Below, piece after piece: positions 1 through 6,276 of a stretch of DNA of 41,150 nucleotides (within the stretch, counting starts at the first letter, position 1; the number at the start of each line of letters is the position of its first letter). Position numbers and translations under genes: made by a program. Below the pieces are notes generated by a model. That model ran no database searches. It saw only the letters and a list, made by a program, of their open reading frames with translations, and was not told where the DNA came from. The stretch spans positions 1 to 41,150 of the forward strand of contig NZ_LAVL01000069.1 of the NCBI RefSeq assembly GCF_001083785.1, in the 5' to 3' direction. The stretch is from Nonomuraea sp. SBT364. GTDB lineage: Bacteria > Actinomycetota > Actinomycetes > Streptosporangiales > Streptosporangiaceae.

Positions 1-50
1 TAAGAGGTGTATAAGAGACGGGGTGGGGTTTCCGGAGGGGGGGGGTGGGC
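1..50. other. Probable library adapter remnant at contig edge
   Basis: Bases 3-21 match the 19-base Tn5/Nextera mosaic end (AGATGTGTATAAGAGACAG) at 17 of 19 positions, differing only at bases 6 and 20. A very G-rich stretch follows (20-60, including ten consecutive G at 36-45 region). A perfect or near-perfect mosaic end exactly at the edge of the sequence is typical of unremoved sequencing adapter rather than biology. The first 40-60 bases should not be interpreted as genome. Confidence 0.7.
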
Positions 51-60
51 GGCGGAGGGG

Positions 61-435
61 TCAGCGGCGGAAGGACCAGGCCAGGAGCCAGACGCTGAGA
101 CCGAACAGGGCCATGCCGAGCGGCACGTGGACGGCGACGGCGCCGGAGCCGCCGGCCATGGACTGGACCATGCCGAGCAGCAGCACCGCCAGGCTGACGG
201 CGGCCGGCCAGATCGGGCCTCGGCCGGGCCGCCAGACGAGGACGGCGGTGACGAGCAGCGCCAGGCCCAGCACGTGGACGGCGCCCGCGCCCGCGCCGTG
301 CAGCGCCCGGCCGGCTCCCTCCATGAGCTGCCCGGCCGTCACGGCCTGCAGCAGTACGGCGGCGGCGTTCAGCACGGCGGCTGCCTTGAAGGCGGTCAGG
401 TATCCGTTCGTCCGGGGGGCGACCTCGGTGACCAC
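61..435 (-). CDS. Small four-helix membrane protein
   Basis: The predicted 124-residue protein is almost entirely hydrophobic, with about four membrane segments: one after an N-terminal TNGYLTAFKAAAVLNAAAV stretch, one around VHVLGLALLVTAVLVW, one around WPAAVSLAVLLLGMV and a last one ending in LFGLSVWLLAWSFRR. Histidines occur in helix two (VHVLG) and helix four (VHVPLG). The size, helix count and histidine placement resemble DUF6220-like small integral membrane proteins, but this assignment is weak and no function is known. I chose the GTG at 435 because GGAGA lies about 8 bases upstream; an in-frame ATG at 495 would add 20 proline/arginine-rich residues without a ribosome site. It is not clearly in an operon: the next gene on the same strand ends 195 bases upstream. 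Confidence 0.7.
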   Translation of the reverse strand: MVTEVAPRTNGYLTAFKAAAVLNAAAVLLQAVTAGQLMEGAGRALHGAGAGAVHVLGLALLVTAVLVWRPGRGPIWPAAVSLAVLLLGMVQSMAGGSGAVAVHVPLGMALFGLSVWLLAWSFRR

Positions 436-630
436 TCGTCTCTCCTTCGCTCGGTGCGGGGCTTCAGGATCGCGGGGCCGGGGGTGCGCGGGCATCCACC
501 GCTCGTCGTCATCCGCCCTACACCGGTGGGTGTACGTCCCCCTCGGCAGCCGGGCCCCGGGAAACCTGAGGAGGCGTCGGAGCCGTGAGCCGAGGGGGTG
601 TCGGGCACCGTGAAGCCGGCTGGAGGGGCG

Positions 631-1305
631 TCAGGAGGCGGGGTGGGCGCCCGAGTGGAGCAAGGGGGGCAGTACGGCCTGGGCGTCGGCACCGCCGATC
701 CACAGGCCGATCATGAACGCGGCCGTGGCCTCCAGGAGTTTCGCCCTGCCGAGCCCGCCCCCGTGCACCGGGGTGCAGCCCAGGTCGGAGACGAGCGCGC
801 GGGTGAGGGTGAGGGCGTGCTCGTCGTCGCCGCACAGGGGTACGGCCAGCGGTCTGCCGTCGAAGACCGGGGGCGTCATGCGCCACACGTCCACGTGGCA
901 CAGGTTGAACGCCTTCACCACGTGACCGCCGGTGAGCGCGGCGATCCGTTCGGCCACGGAACGCGTCACGTCGTACGCGCCCGGGCCGACGGCGTTCGTC
1001 ACGTCGATCAGCGGCTTGCCGCGCAGCGCCGGACCGGCGGCGCGTACCACCTGGTCGACCGCCTCCTCCAGCACGGCCACCACGACGACGTCCCCGAACC
1101 GCGCGACGTCCTCCCACGTCCCCGTCCTGACGCCCCCGGACGGCGGACCGTACGGTGAGGAACCGGGCGACGAGGAACCGGGCGACGAGGAACCGGGCGA
1201 CGAGGAGCCGTCCGCCGGAGAGAGGGACCGGCGAACCGGCGGTGCCGCGGCGGTCAGGGTGGCGGCGGCGGCCATGCCGCCGGCGCCCAGGATCCCGATC
1301 CTCAT
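631..1305 (-). CDS. F420/NADP-dependent oxidoreductase-like protein
   Basis: This 224-residue protein begins with a Rossmann dinucleotide motif (MRIGILGAGGMA) and continues with features of the NADP oxidoreductase, coenzyme F420-dependent family: WEDVARFGDVVVVAV, the PLIDVTNAVGPG loop and HVVKAFNLCHVDVW. These proteins are related to F420:NADPH oxidoreductase and to many uncharacterised NAD(P)-binding reductases. Between the glycine motif and the second strand, where the family normally continues with AGHxVxxGSR, there is instead a low-complexity Ser-Pro-Gly stretch made by a 15-base tandem repeat (about 1155-1210). This may impair or change cofactor specificity. The ATG at 1305 has GGGAGG seven bases upstream. 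The gene is divergent from an HxlR regulator, which probably controls it; this pairing is common for oxidoreductases. Confidence 0.8.
   Translation of the reverse strand: MRIGILGAGGMAAAATLTAAAPPVRRSLSPADGSSSPGSSSPGSSSPGSSPYGPPSGGVRTGTWEDVARFGDVVVVAVLEEAVDQVVRAAGPALRGKPLIDVTNAVGPGAYDVTRSVAERIAALTGGHVVKAFNLCHVDVWRMTPPVFDGRPLAVPLCGDDEHALTLTRALVSDLGCTPVHGGGLGRAKLLEATAAFMIGLWIGGADAQAVLPPLLHSGAHPAS
1155..1212. repeat. 15-base tandem repeat inside oxidoreductase gene
   Basis: Three near-identical copies of a 15-base unit (GAGGAACCGGGCGAC on the plus strand) plus a degenerate fourth copy run from about 1155 to 1212. In the minus-strand gene they encode repeated Ser-Ser-Pro-Gly-Ser. The unit length is a multiple of three, so copy-number change would lengthen or shorten the protein without shifting the frame. 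Confidence 0.9.
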
Positions 1306-1387
1306 GCTCATCCTCCCGATGCGTTTGCTTGCATGGGGAACTGTAGGAATGTCGTCGCGCACCGTTCGGTGCCTATCGGGAGGGCCC

Positions 1388-1735
1388 GTGTTTCTCTCCG
1401 ACTGCCAGGCCAGGCTGGCCTTCGACCTGATCTCCAACACGTGGAACGCGGTCGTCCTGTGGTCGTTGCGCCACGGCCCGCGCCGTCCCGCGGATCTGCG
1501 GGCGGAGATCGGGGGCATCAGCGCCAAGGTGCTGACCGAGACGTTGCGCCGGTTGGAGTTCAACGGCCTGGTGACGCGGCAGGCGTACGCGGAGGCGCCG
1601 CCACGGGTGGAGTACGAGCTGACGGCGCTGGGCCGGAGCCTGCTGGAGCCGATCGGCGTGCTGGGCGAGTGGGCCTTCGCGCACGCCGACGAGGTGATGG
1701 CCGCGCAGGACGAGGGCCCGGCGCGCAAACTGTGA
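1388..1735 (+). CDS. HxlR-family winged-helix transcription regulator
   Basis: The 115-residue protein matches the HxlR family throughout: an N-terminal cysteine (SDCQARLAFDLI), the recognition-helix region (ISAKVLTETLRRLEFNGLV) and the wing (PPRVEYELTALGRSL). HxlR proteins bind DNA as dimers and often sense electrophiles or redox state through the N-terminal cysteine. The family would normally read DLIGGKW where this protein has DLISNTW. I chose the GTG at 1388 because GGGAGG lies 5 bases upstream; an in-frame ATG at 1349 would add 13 residues but has no good ribosome site. The gene is divergent from the F420-type oxidoreductase, which is its most likely target, and converges on the HAD gene with 8 bases between stops. 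Confidence 0.9.
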   Translation: MFLSDCQARLAFDLISNTWNAVVLWSLRHGPRRPADLRAEIGGISAKVLTETLRRLEFNGLVTRQAYAEAPPRVEYELTALGRSLLEPIGVLGEWAFAHADEVMAAQDEGPARKL

Positions 1736-1743
1736 GATCGGGG

Positions 1744-2541
1744 TCAGCGGGTGAAGAGCCGTTCCAGGACCACCGCCACCCCGTCCTCGTCGTTCGACAG
1801 CGTGCGGCGTTCGACGGCCTGCAGCACCAGGTGGTGGGAGTTGGCCATGGCGTAGCCGGCTCCGGCGAAGGCCAGCACCGCCAGGTCGTTCGGCATGTCC
1901 CCGAACGCCACCACGTCGGCCGGCCCCGCCCCCAGCCGCTCGCAGAAGCCGGCGAGGGTGCCGGCCTTCGTCACCCCCGGCGCGCTGATCTCCAGGAGGC
2001 CGGGCACGCCGGAGTGGGTGACCTCCGCCTGTCCCTCGACCGCCGCCACCGCCGCGGTGAACAGGTCGTCCAGCGGATGCTCCGGCGACCAGGCGAGCAG
2101 TTTCACGATCGGCTCCCCCGCCGCGCACACGTCGGGCACGCCCCGCCGGTACAGCTCGTCGCCGGGATGGGTGCGGCCGTAGCCGGGCTGGCACAGCACG
2201 CCTCTGCCGGTCTCGGCCGCGAACGCGATGCCGGGCAGCGCCTCGGTCAGCGCGTCCAGGATCTTCCTGGCCGACGCAGGTTCGATGGCCTCCATGGTGA
2301 CGATCTCGTCGGCGGTGACGTCGTACACGATGGCGCCGTTGCTGCACACGGCGGTGCCGAGCTCGCCTGCCTGGCGGGCGATGGGGGCCATGGAGCGCGG
2401 CGGGCGGGCGGTGACGAACACGACCTCGGCCCCGGCGCGGCGCGCCAGCCGCAGCGCCTCCCTGGTGCGGGGGGACACGGTGCCGTCGGAGCGCAGGAGG
2501 GTGCCGTCAAGGTCGGTGGCGACGATGCGAGGAGAGTTCAC
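1744..2541 (-). CDS. HAD-superfamily Cof-type sugar-phosphate phosphatase
   Basis: The 265-residue protein has the haloacid dehalogenase motifs of the Cof/YbiV subfamily: motif I DLDGTLLRSDG with the nucleophilic and acid/base aspartates near residue 10, motif II VFVTARPP, a C2-type cap domain in the middle, and the motif III/IV region GVTKAGTLAGF then FGDMPNDLAVL. Family members are cytoplasmic Mg-dependent phosphatases acting on sugar phosphates, flavin mononucleotide or pyridoxal phosphate; the substrate here cannot be told from sequence. The start is GTG at 2541, seven bases after a CATAAT -10 box (2549-2554, minus strand), so the mRNA may be leaderless. It is divergent from the small membrane gene at 2594. 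Confidence 0.88.
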   Translation of the reverse strand: MNSPRIVATDLDGTLLRSDGTVSPRTREALRLARRAGAEVVFVTARPPRSMAPIARQAGELGTAVCSNGAIVYDVTADEIVTMEAIEPASARKILDALTEALPGIAFAAETGRGVLCQPGYGRTHPGDELYRRGVPDVCAAGEPIVKLLAWSPEHPLDDLFTAAVAAVEGQAEVTHSGVPGLLEISAPGVTKAGTLAGFCERLGAGPADVVAFGDMPNDLAVLAFAGAGYAMANSHHLVLQAVERRTLSNDEDGVAVVLERLFTR

Positions 2542-2548
2542 GCCCCCG

Positions 2549-2586
2549 ATTATGGGTCCCGACCGGCCGCCGGCCTCCGGTAAGGT
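2549..2586. promoter_or_regulatory. Divergent leaderless promoters (HAD and membrane gene)
   Basis: On the minus strand CATAAT (2549-2554) ends 7 bases before the GTG at 2541. On the plus strand TAAGGT (2581-2586) ends 7 bases before the GTG at 2594. Both fit the actinobacterial TANNNT/-10 consensus and would start transcription at or beside the start codon. No convincing -35 elements are seen. Confidence 0.5.
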
Positions 2587-2593
2587 GCCGCGC

Positions 2594-2953
2594 GTGATCT
2601 CCTCCGAGCGCCCGGACGACCGGGTCGCCTCCGCGTTCCGGTTCGCCACCGAGCTGTTCGCGTGGGTGTCGGCGCCGTGGGCGCTGGCGCCGTACTCGGC
2701 GCCGCTGGCCGTGCTGTCGGTGGTGGTGCTGATCGGGCTGCCGACGGTGTTCGCGACGCCGGGCGACAGGCGGCAGGTGCTGGTCGCGGTGCCCGGGGTG
2801 GTGACGATCGCGCTGGTGCTGCTGCAGCTCGTCGTGGCCGTGGCGGCGTCGTGGGCGGCCTGGCACCCGGTGGCCGCCGGTGTCGTGTCGGTGCTGGCCG
2901 TGGTCACGCTGGTGCTGGAGCTGCCCCGCTGGCGGTGGCTGCTGGGGCGTTAG
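2594..2953 (+). CDS. Small integral membrane protein
   Basis: The 119-residue protein has a short polar N-terminus (VISSERPDDRVASAFRF) followed by three or four hydrophobic segments: WVSAPWALAPYSAPLAVL, VVVLIGLPTVF, VTIALVLLQLVVAVAASW and AGVVSVLAVVTLVLELP. It ends in a basic-aromatic tail (RWRWLLGR). I do not recognise a characterised family and assign no function. It starts at GTG 2594, close behind a TAAGGT -10 box. Its TAG stop (2951-2953) overlaps the TAA stop of the convergent gene at 2950, so the two genes share their last bases. Confidence 0.75.
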   Translation: MISSERPDDRVASAFRFATELFAWVSAPWALAPYSAPLAVLSVVVLIGLPTVFATPGDRRQVLVAVPGVVTIALVLLQLVVAVAASWAAWHPVAAGVVSVLAVVTLVLELPRWRWLLGR

Positions 2954-3426
2954 ATCCGCAGCTCGGGGGGCAGCCGGGCGCCCGCCCTGGTCACCTCCAG
3001 CCCGAGGAGTTCGCCGGAGTCGCCGTAGTCGAGCACGACGTCCTCCGCCACCACCTGACGCACCACCTCATCTGGCACCATTTCGTGCTTCATCGCGATA
3101 TAGGCGATGTCATGGCCGGTGTCGACATCCACGTACACGGTCAGCGGCCGTCTCCCGCCGGGCTCGTCGTCCCACGCCAGCAGCCCCTCCTTGGCCTCGT
3201 GCGAGCCCGCCAGCGCCGCCCGCACGGTGGTCAGCGCGAGCTCCACCGCGCGCAGCGAGTCCTCGCCGGTGACCTTCCGCTCGTGCTCCCACCCGGCCAG
3301 CCCGTCGATCCGGTACGGGCACGACCACTCCCCCGAGGCCTCCTCGTACGGCATCCCGACCGCGGCGACCACCTCCCCCGGCGGCTCGGTGCGCAGTGTC
3401 AGCGTCCGTCGGGCGATCTCGTACAT
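2950..3426 (-). CDS. DUF6968/DUF2283-like hypothetical protein
   Basis: The 158-residue soluble protein has two parts. The N-terminal half (IARRTLTLRTEPP, EWSCPYRIDGL, SLRAVELALTTVRAAL) resembles the actinobacterial DUF6968 type. The C-terminal part (DIAYIAMKHEM, AEDVVLDYGDSGELLGLEV) has the beta-strand pattern of DUF2283. Neither domain has a known activity. The ATG at 3426 has only a weak AGG upstream. The gene is convergent with, and overlaps by four bases, the membrane gene ending at 2953. Confidence 0.75.
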   Translation of the reverse strand: MYEIARRTLTLRTEPPGEVVAAVGMPYEEASGEWSCPYRIDGLAGWEHERKVTGEDSLRAVELALTTVRAALAGSHEAKEGLLAWDDEPGGRRPLTVYVDVDTGHDIAYIAMKHEMVPDEVVRQVVAEDVVLDYGDSGELLGLEVTRAGARLPPELRI

Positions 3427-3548
3427 GTTGCCTGATCTACCCCTGACTCATACCCGGGAAGACTGCTGGAGTGCGGGACTCTAGCCGACATGCCGGACAT
3501 ATCGGATGCTGTGTGAAGTGGGAGCCCCATATATCCGCCGCCTGGACC

Positions 3549-3578
3549 TTCAACTGTGCGGCTCCCGCGCAATAGTCT
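3549..3578 (+). promoter_or_regulatory. Candidate pyrF promoter
   Basis: TTCAAC (3549-3554) and TAGTCT (3573-3578) are separated by 18 bases and fit actinobacterial -35 and TANNNT -10 elements. They lie about 27 bases before the pyrF ATG, leaving a short leader carrying the GAGGGG ribosome site. The rest of the 179-base gap (3427-3605) shows nothing else I can name. Confidence 0.4.
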
Positions 3579-3605
3579 TCCTACCGGTCGTGAGGGGGCC
3601 TGGGG

Positions 3606-4412
3606 ATGGATGAGCCGTTCGGAACACGGTTGCGGGCGAGGATGGACAAGTACGGACCACTCTGCGTGGGCATCGATCCGAGCCCGGAGCTGCTCGGGGC
3701 GTGGGGCCTCGACGACTCGCCGATCGGGCTGGAGCGCTTCAGCCGCACGGTCGCCGACTCGGTGGGCGACCTGGTCGCGGTGATGAAGCCGCAGTCGGCC
3801 TTCTACGAGCGCTGGGGCAGCCGCGGCATCGCGGTGCTGGAGCGCACGATCGCCGACCTGCGCGACGCGGGCACCCTGGTGCTGCTCGACGTCAAGCGGG
3901 GCGACATCGGCAGCACGATGTCCGCCTACGCCGAGGCGTACCTCGACCGGGGCAGCCCGCTGGCCGCCGACGCGGTGACGCTCAGCCCGTACCTCGGGTT
4001 CGGCAGCCTGAGCGGGGCGATCACCTCGGCGCTCGCCGGCGACGCGGGCGTCTTCGTGCTGGCCCGCACCTCCAACCCGGAGGCGGCCGCGCTGCAGAGC
4101 GCGGTCGCCGGCGAGGTGTACGAGGGGGTGCGGGCGGCCAACGAGGCCCGGCGGCCGCTCGGGTCGGTCGGCGTGGTCGTCGGCGCGACCGTCGACTCGC
4201 CGGGCTACCCGCTCGACCGGCTCAACGGGCCGGTGCTCGCGCCCGGGCTCGGCGCCCAGGGCGCCACCCCCGCCGACGTGGGCCGGCGTTTCGCCGCCGT
4301 ACGTCACGCGGTGGTGCCGTCGGTGTCCCGGGCGGTGCTGGCCGACCCGGCGCGGTTGCGCGCCCGTACCGAGCGTTACCGGGACGAGTGCGCCAAGGCG
4401 CTGTCGCTCTGA
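3606..4412 (+). CDS. pyrF: Orotidine 5'-phosphate decarboxylase (type 2)
   Basis: PyrF catalyses decarboxylation of orotidine monophosphate to UMP, the last step of de novo pyrimidine synthesis in the cytoplasm. The 268-residue length and sequence fit the long type-2 family of actinobacteria. Visible motifs are CVGIDPSPELL at the N-terminus, VMKPQSAFYERWG, the catalytic LLDVKRGDIGSTM (Asp95, Lys97, Asp100) and a C-terminal APGLGAQGATPADVG phosphate-binding loop. The ATG at 3606 follows a GAGGGG ribosome site. In many actinobacteria pyrF sits in the pyr operon and is followed by mihF and gmk; here it stands alone, flanked by a DUF gene and leuA. Its 3' end overlaps the convergent leuA by 37 bases. 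Confidence 0.95.
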   Translation: MDEPFGTRLRARMDKYGPLCVGIDPSPELLGAWGLDDSPIGLERFSRTVADSVGDLVAVMKPQSAFYERWGSRGIAVLERTIADLRDAGTLVLLDVKRGDIGSTMSAYAEAYLDRGSPLAADAVTLSPYLGFGSLSGAITSALAGDAGVFVLARTSNPEAAALQSAVAGEVYEGVRAANEARRPLGSVGVVVGATVDSPGYPLDRLNGPVLAPGLGAQGATPADVGRRFAAVRHAVVPSVSRAVLADPARLRARTERYRDECAKALSL

Positions 4413-6103
4413 AGGGCGCGGTTGACGGCGGCCAGCACGGCGCGCACCGAGGCCGTCAGGACCGAGGTGTCGCGGCCCGCGCCCCAGCGGGTGACGCCGC
4501 CGGCGCGCGCCTCGACGTAGGCGACGGCCTGGCTGCCGCTCCCCGTGCCGGTGGCGTGCTCGGCGTAGTGCAGGACGTCGACCTCGACGCCGGCCCCGGC
4601 CAGCGCGGCGGCGAGCGCGGCCAGCGGCCCGTTGCCGGTGCCGCGCAGCGGCGTGCCGTCCCGTAGCGTGCCGGTGAACTCGTGCGTGCCCGGCGCGGTC
4701 TCGGCCGTGCGCCATGCGGTCACCGTCAGCGGCCCGGTCACGTCCAGGTACGTCTCCCGGAACAGCGTCCACAGCCGCCCGGCCGTGATCTCCTCGCCGC
4801 TGCCGTCGGCGTCGCGCTGCACCACGGCGGAGAAGTCGATCTGCAGCCTGCGCGGCAGCTCCAGGCCGTGGTGGGTGCCGAGCAGGTAGGCGATGCCGCC
4901 CTTGCCCGACTGGCTGTTGACGCGGATGACCGCCTGGTAGTCGCGGCCCACGTCGGCGGGGTCGATCGGCAGGTACGGCACCTCCCACGGCGCCTGCGAG
5001 ACGGGCACGCCCAGCTCGGCGGCCCGTGCGGCGTGGTGGGCCAGGCCCTTGCGGATGGCGTCCTGGTGGGTGCCGGAGAAGGCGGTGTAGACGAGGTCTC
5101 CGGCGTACGGGTGGCGCTCGGGCACGGGCAGCCGGTTGCAGTGCTCGACGGTGCGCCGGACCGCGTCGATGTCGGACAGGTCGATCATCGGGTCGACCCC
5201 CTGGGAGTGCAGGTTGAGCGCGAGCGTGACCAGGTCCACGTTGCCGGTCCGCTCGCCGTTGCCGAACAGGCAGCCCTCGACCCGCTGCGCCCCGGCCAGC
5301 ATCGCCAGCTCGGCGCAGGCGACGCCGGTGCCGCGGTCGTTGTGCGGGTGCACGGACAGGATGACCGAGTCGCGCCGGGCCAGATGCCGGTCCATGTACT
5401 CGATCTGGTCGGCGTAGACGTTCGGCGTGGCGATCTCGACCGTGGCGGGCAGGTTGTGGATGACCGGCCGGTCGGGGGCGGCGTCCCACAGCTCGGTGAG
5501 CTCGTCGCACACCTCCAGCACGTAGTCGGGCTCGGTCAGGTTGAACACCTCGGGCGAGAACTGGTAGCGCACGCCTTCGCGGGCGTCACCCAGCTTCGCG
5601 ACGTACGCGGCGGCGTCCACGATGAGGGCGCGCAGCTCGTCCCTGCCGTGCCCGAGCACCACGTTCCGCCAGGTGGGGGCGGTGGCGGTGTAGAGGTGCA
5701 CGACGACCTTCGGCAGTCCTTCGACGGCGGCGTACGTGCGCTCGATCAGATCGGCCCTGGCGGCGGTGAACACCACGACGGTCACGTCGTCCGGCACCGT
5801 GCCGGAGGTGGCCAGCAGCCGGACGAAGTCGAAGTCCGTCCGGCTGGCCGACGGGTAGCCGACCTCGATCTCCTTGAACCCCATCCGCACCTGCAGTTCG
5901 AACATGCGGCGCTTGCGCCCGGGGTCCATCGGCTCGGCCAGCGCCTGGTTGCCGTCGCGCAGGTCGACGGGCACCCACAGCGGCGCCGCCTCGATCCGCC
6001 GGGACGGCCACCGCGGATCGGTCAGCGGCACGCGCACCCGCTCGTGCGCGGGCCGGTAGCGGTGCGAGGGCATGACGCTGGGCTGTTGCGGATTCCACCG
6101 CAC
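4376..6103 (-). CDS. leuA: 2-isopropylmalate synthase
   Basis: LeuA condenses acetyl-CoA with 2-ketoisovalerate, the committed step of leucine synthesis. The 575-residue protein is the long actinobacterial form: an HMGL-like TIM barrel with VDLRDGNQALAEPM near residue 50, the metal-binding VHPHNDRGTGVA and the GNGERTGNVDL motif, followed by a C-terminal LeuA regulatory domain (from about residue 435, including GTGNGPLAALAAALAG) that gives leucine feedback inhibition. The GTG start at 6103 has GGAG six bases upstream. The gene lies behind a leucine attenuator (6104-6221), so expression should rise when charged leucine tRNA is scarce. Its stop lies inside the end of the convergent pyrF. Confidence 0.96.
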   Translation of the reverse strand: MRWNPQQPSVMPSHRYRPAHERVRVPLTDPRWPSRRIEAAPLWVPVDLRDGNQALAEPMDPGRKRRMFELQVRMGFKEIEVGYPSASRTDFDFVRLLATSGTVPDDVTVVVFTAARADLIERTYAAVEGLPKVVVHLYTATAPTWRNVVLGHGRDELRALIVDAAAYVAKLGDAREGVRYQFSPEVFNLTEPDYVLEVCDELTELWDAAPDRPVIHNLPATVEIATPNVYADQIEYMDRHLARRDSVILSVHPHNDRGTGVACAELAMLAGAQRVEGCLFGNGERTGNVDLVTLALNLHSQGVDPMIDLSDIDAVRRTVEHCNRLPVPERHPYAGDLVYTAFSGTHQDAIRKGLAHHAARAAELGVPVSQAPWEVPYLPIDPADVGRDYQAVIRVNSQSGKGGIAYLLGTHHGLELPRRLQIDFSAVVQRDADGSGEEITAGRLWTLFRETYLDVTGPLTVTAWRTAETAPGTHEFTGTLRDGTPLRGTGNGPLAALAAALAGAGVEVDVLHYAEHATGTGSGSQAVAYVEARAGGVTRWGAGRDTSVLTASVRAVLAAVNRALQSDSALAHSSR

Positions 6104-6131
6104 GGTTGTCTCCTTCTCCTGGTCAGAACGC

Positions 6132-6195
6132 GGACCGGCAGCACTCGAACCCGCCGCGGCGGGGTGCCGGTCCCGGTCAGGCCCCGCCGCGGCGG
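6132..6195 (-). promoter_or_regulatory. leuA transcription attenuator
   Basis: Two mutually exclusive structures can form in the leader RNA. Structure A pairs 6182-6195 with 6151-6164, a perfect 14-bp inverted repeat with a 17-base loop that holds the end of the leader ORF. Structure B pairs 6165-6173 with 6132-6140 (TGCCGGTCC type, 9 bp) and encloses the second arm of A. The upstream arm of A overlaps the last codons of the leucine-rich leader peptide, so ribosome stalling at the Leu codons would free the downstream arm. Which structure terminates cannot be settled from sequence; neither has a U tract, which is usual in actinomycetes. Confidence 0.75.
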
Positions 6196-6221
6196 CCGAG
6201 AAGGAGACCGCGGTACGTCAT
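6177..6221 (-). CDS. leuL: leuA leader peptide
   Basis: A 14-codon ORF reads MTYRGLLLGRRGGA and stops with TGA at 6177. Three consecutive leucine codons (CTC CTT CTC) sit at positions 6-8, as expected for a leucine attenuation peptide; comparable leaderless leader peptides precede leuA in other actinobacteria. There is no ribosome-binding site: the ATG at 6221 lies 7 bases after a TAGTGT -10 box, so the transcript should begin at or beside the ATG. Its last codons are part of the upstream arm of a perfect 14-bp hairpin. Confidence 0.8.
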   Translation of the reverse strand: MTYRGLLLGRRGGA

Positions 6222-6227
6222 GCCGGG

Positions 6228-6264
6228 TACACTAACCACAACTCAGGTCCTCAGACAAGCTGAG
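6228..6264. promoter_or_regulatory. Overlapping divergent leuA/gntR promoters and operator
   Basis: Minus strand: TTGTCT (6253-6258) and TAGTGT (6229-6234), spacer 18, drive the leader peptide and leuA. Plus strand: TACACT (6228-6233) overlaps that -10 box and would drive the GntR gene. The palindrome CTCAG-N5-CTGAG (6250-6264) covers the leuA -35 element and lies just after the expected gntR start; a further CTCAGG is at 6242-6247. This is a plausible binding site for the GntR protein, but it does not match the classical FadR-type consensus exactly. Confidence 0.6.
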
Positions 6265-6276
6265 AGGTGAACGTCG

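Noticed and set aside
3399..5510. 703-codon minus-strand open frame across pyrF and leuA
   Set aside because: Its Arg/Gly/Ala-rich composition shows no family, and it overlaps two well-recognised genes in other frames.
6132..6176. tRNA-like T-arm words (GGGTTCGAG on the minus strand)
   Set aside because: No cloverleaf, anticodon arm or acceptor stem can be built; the bases are explained by the leuA attenuator.
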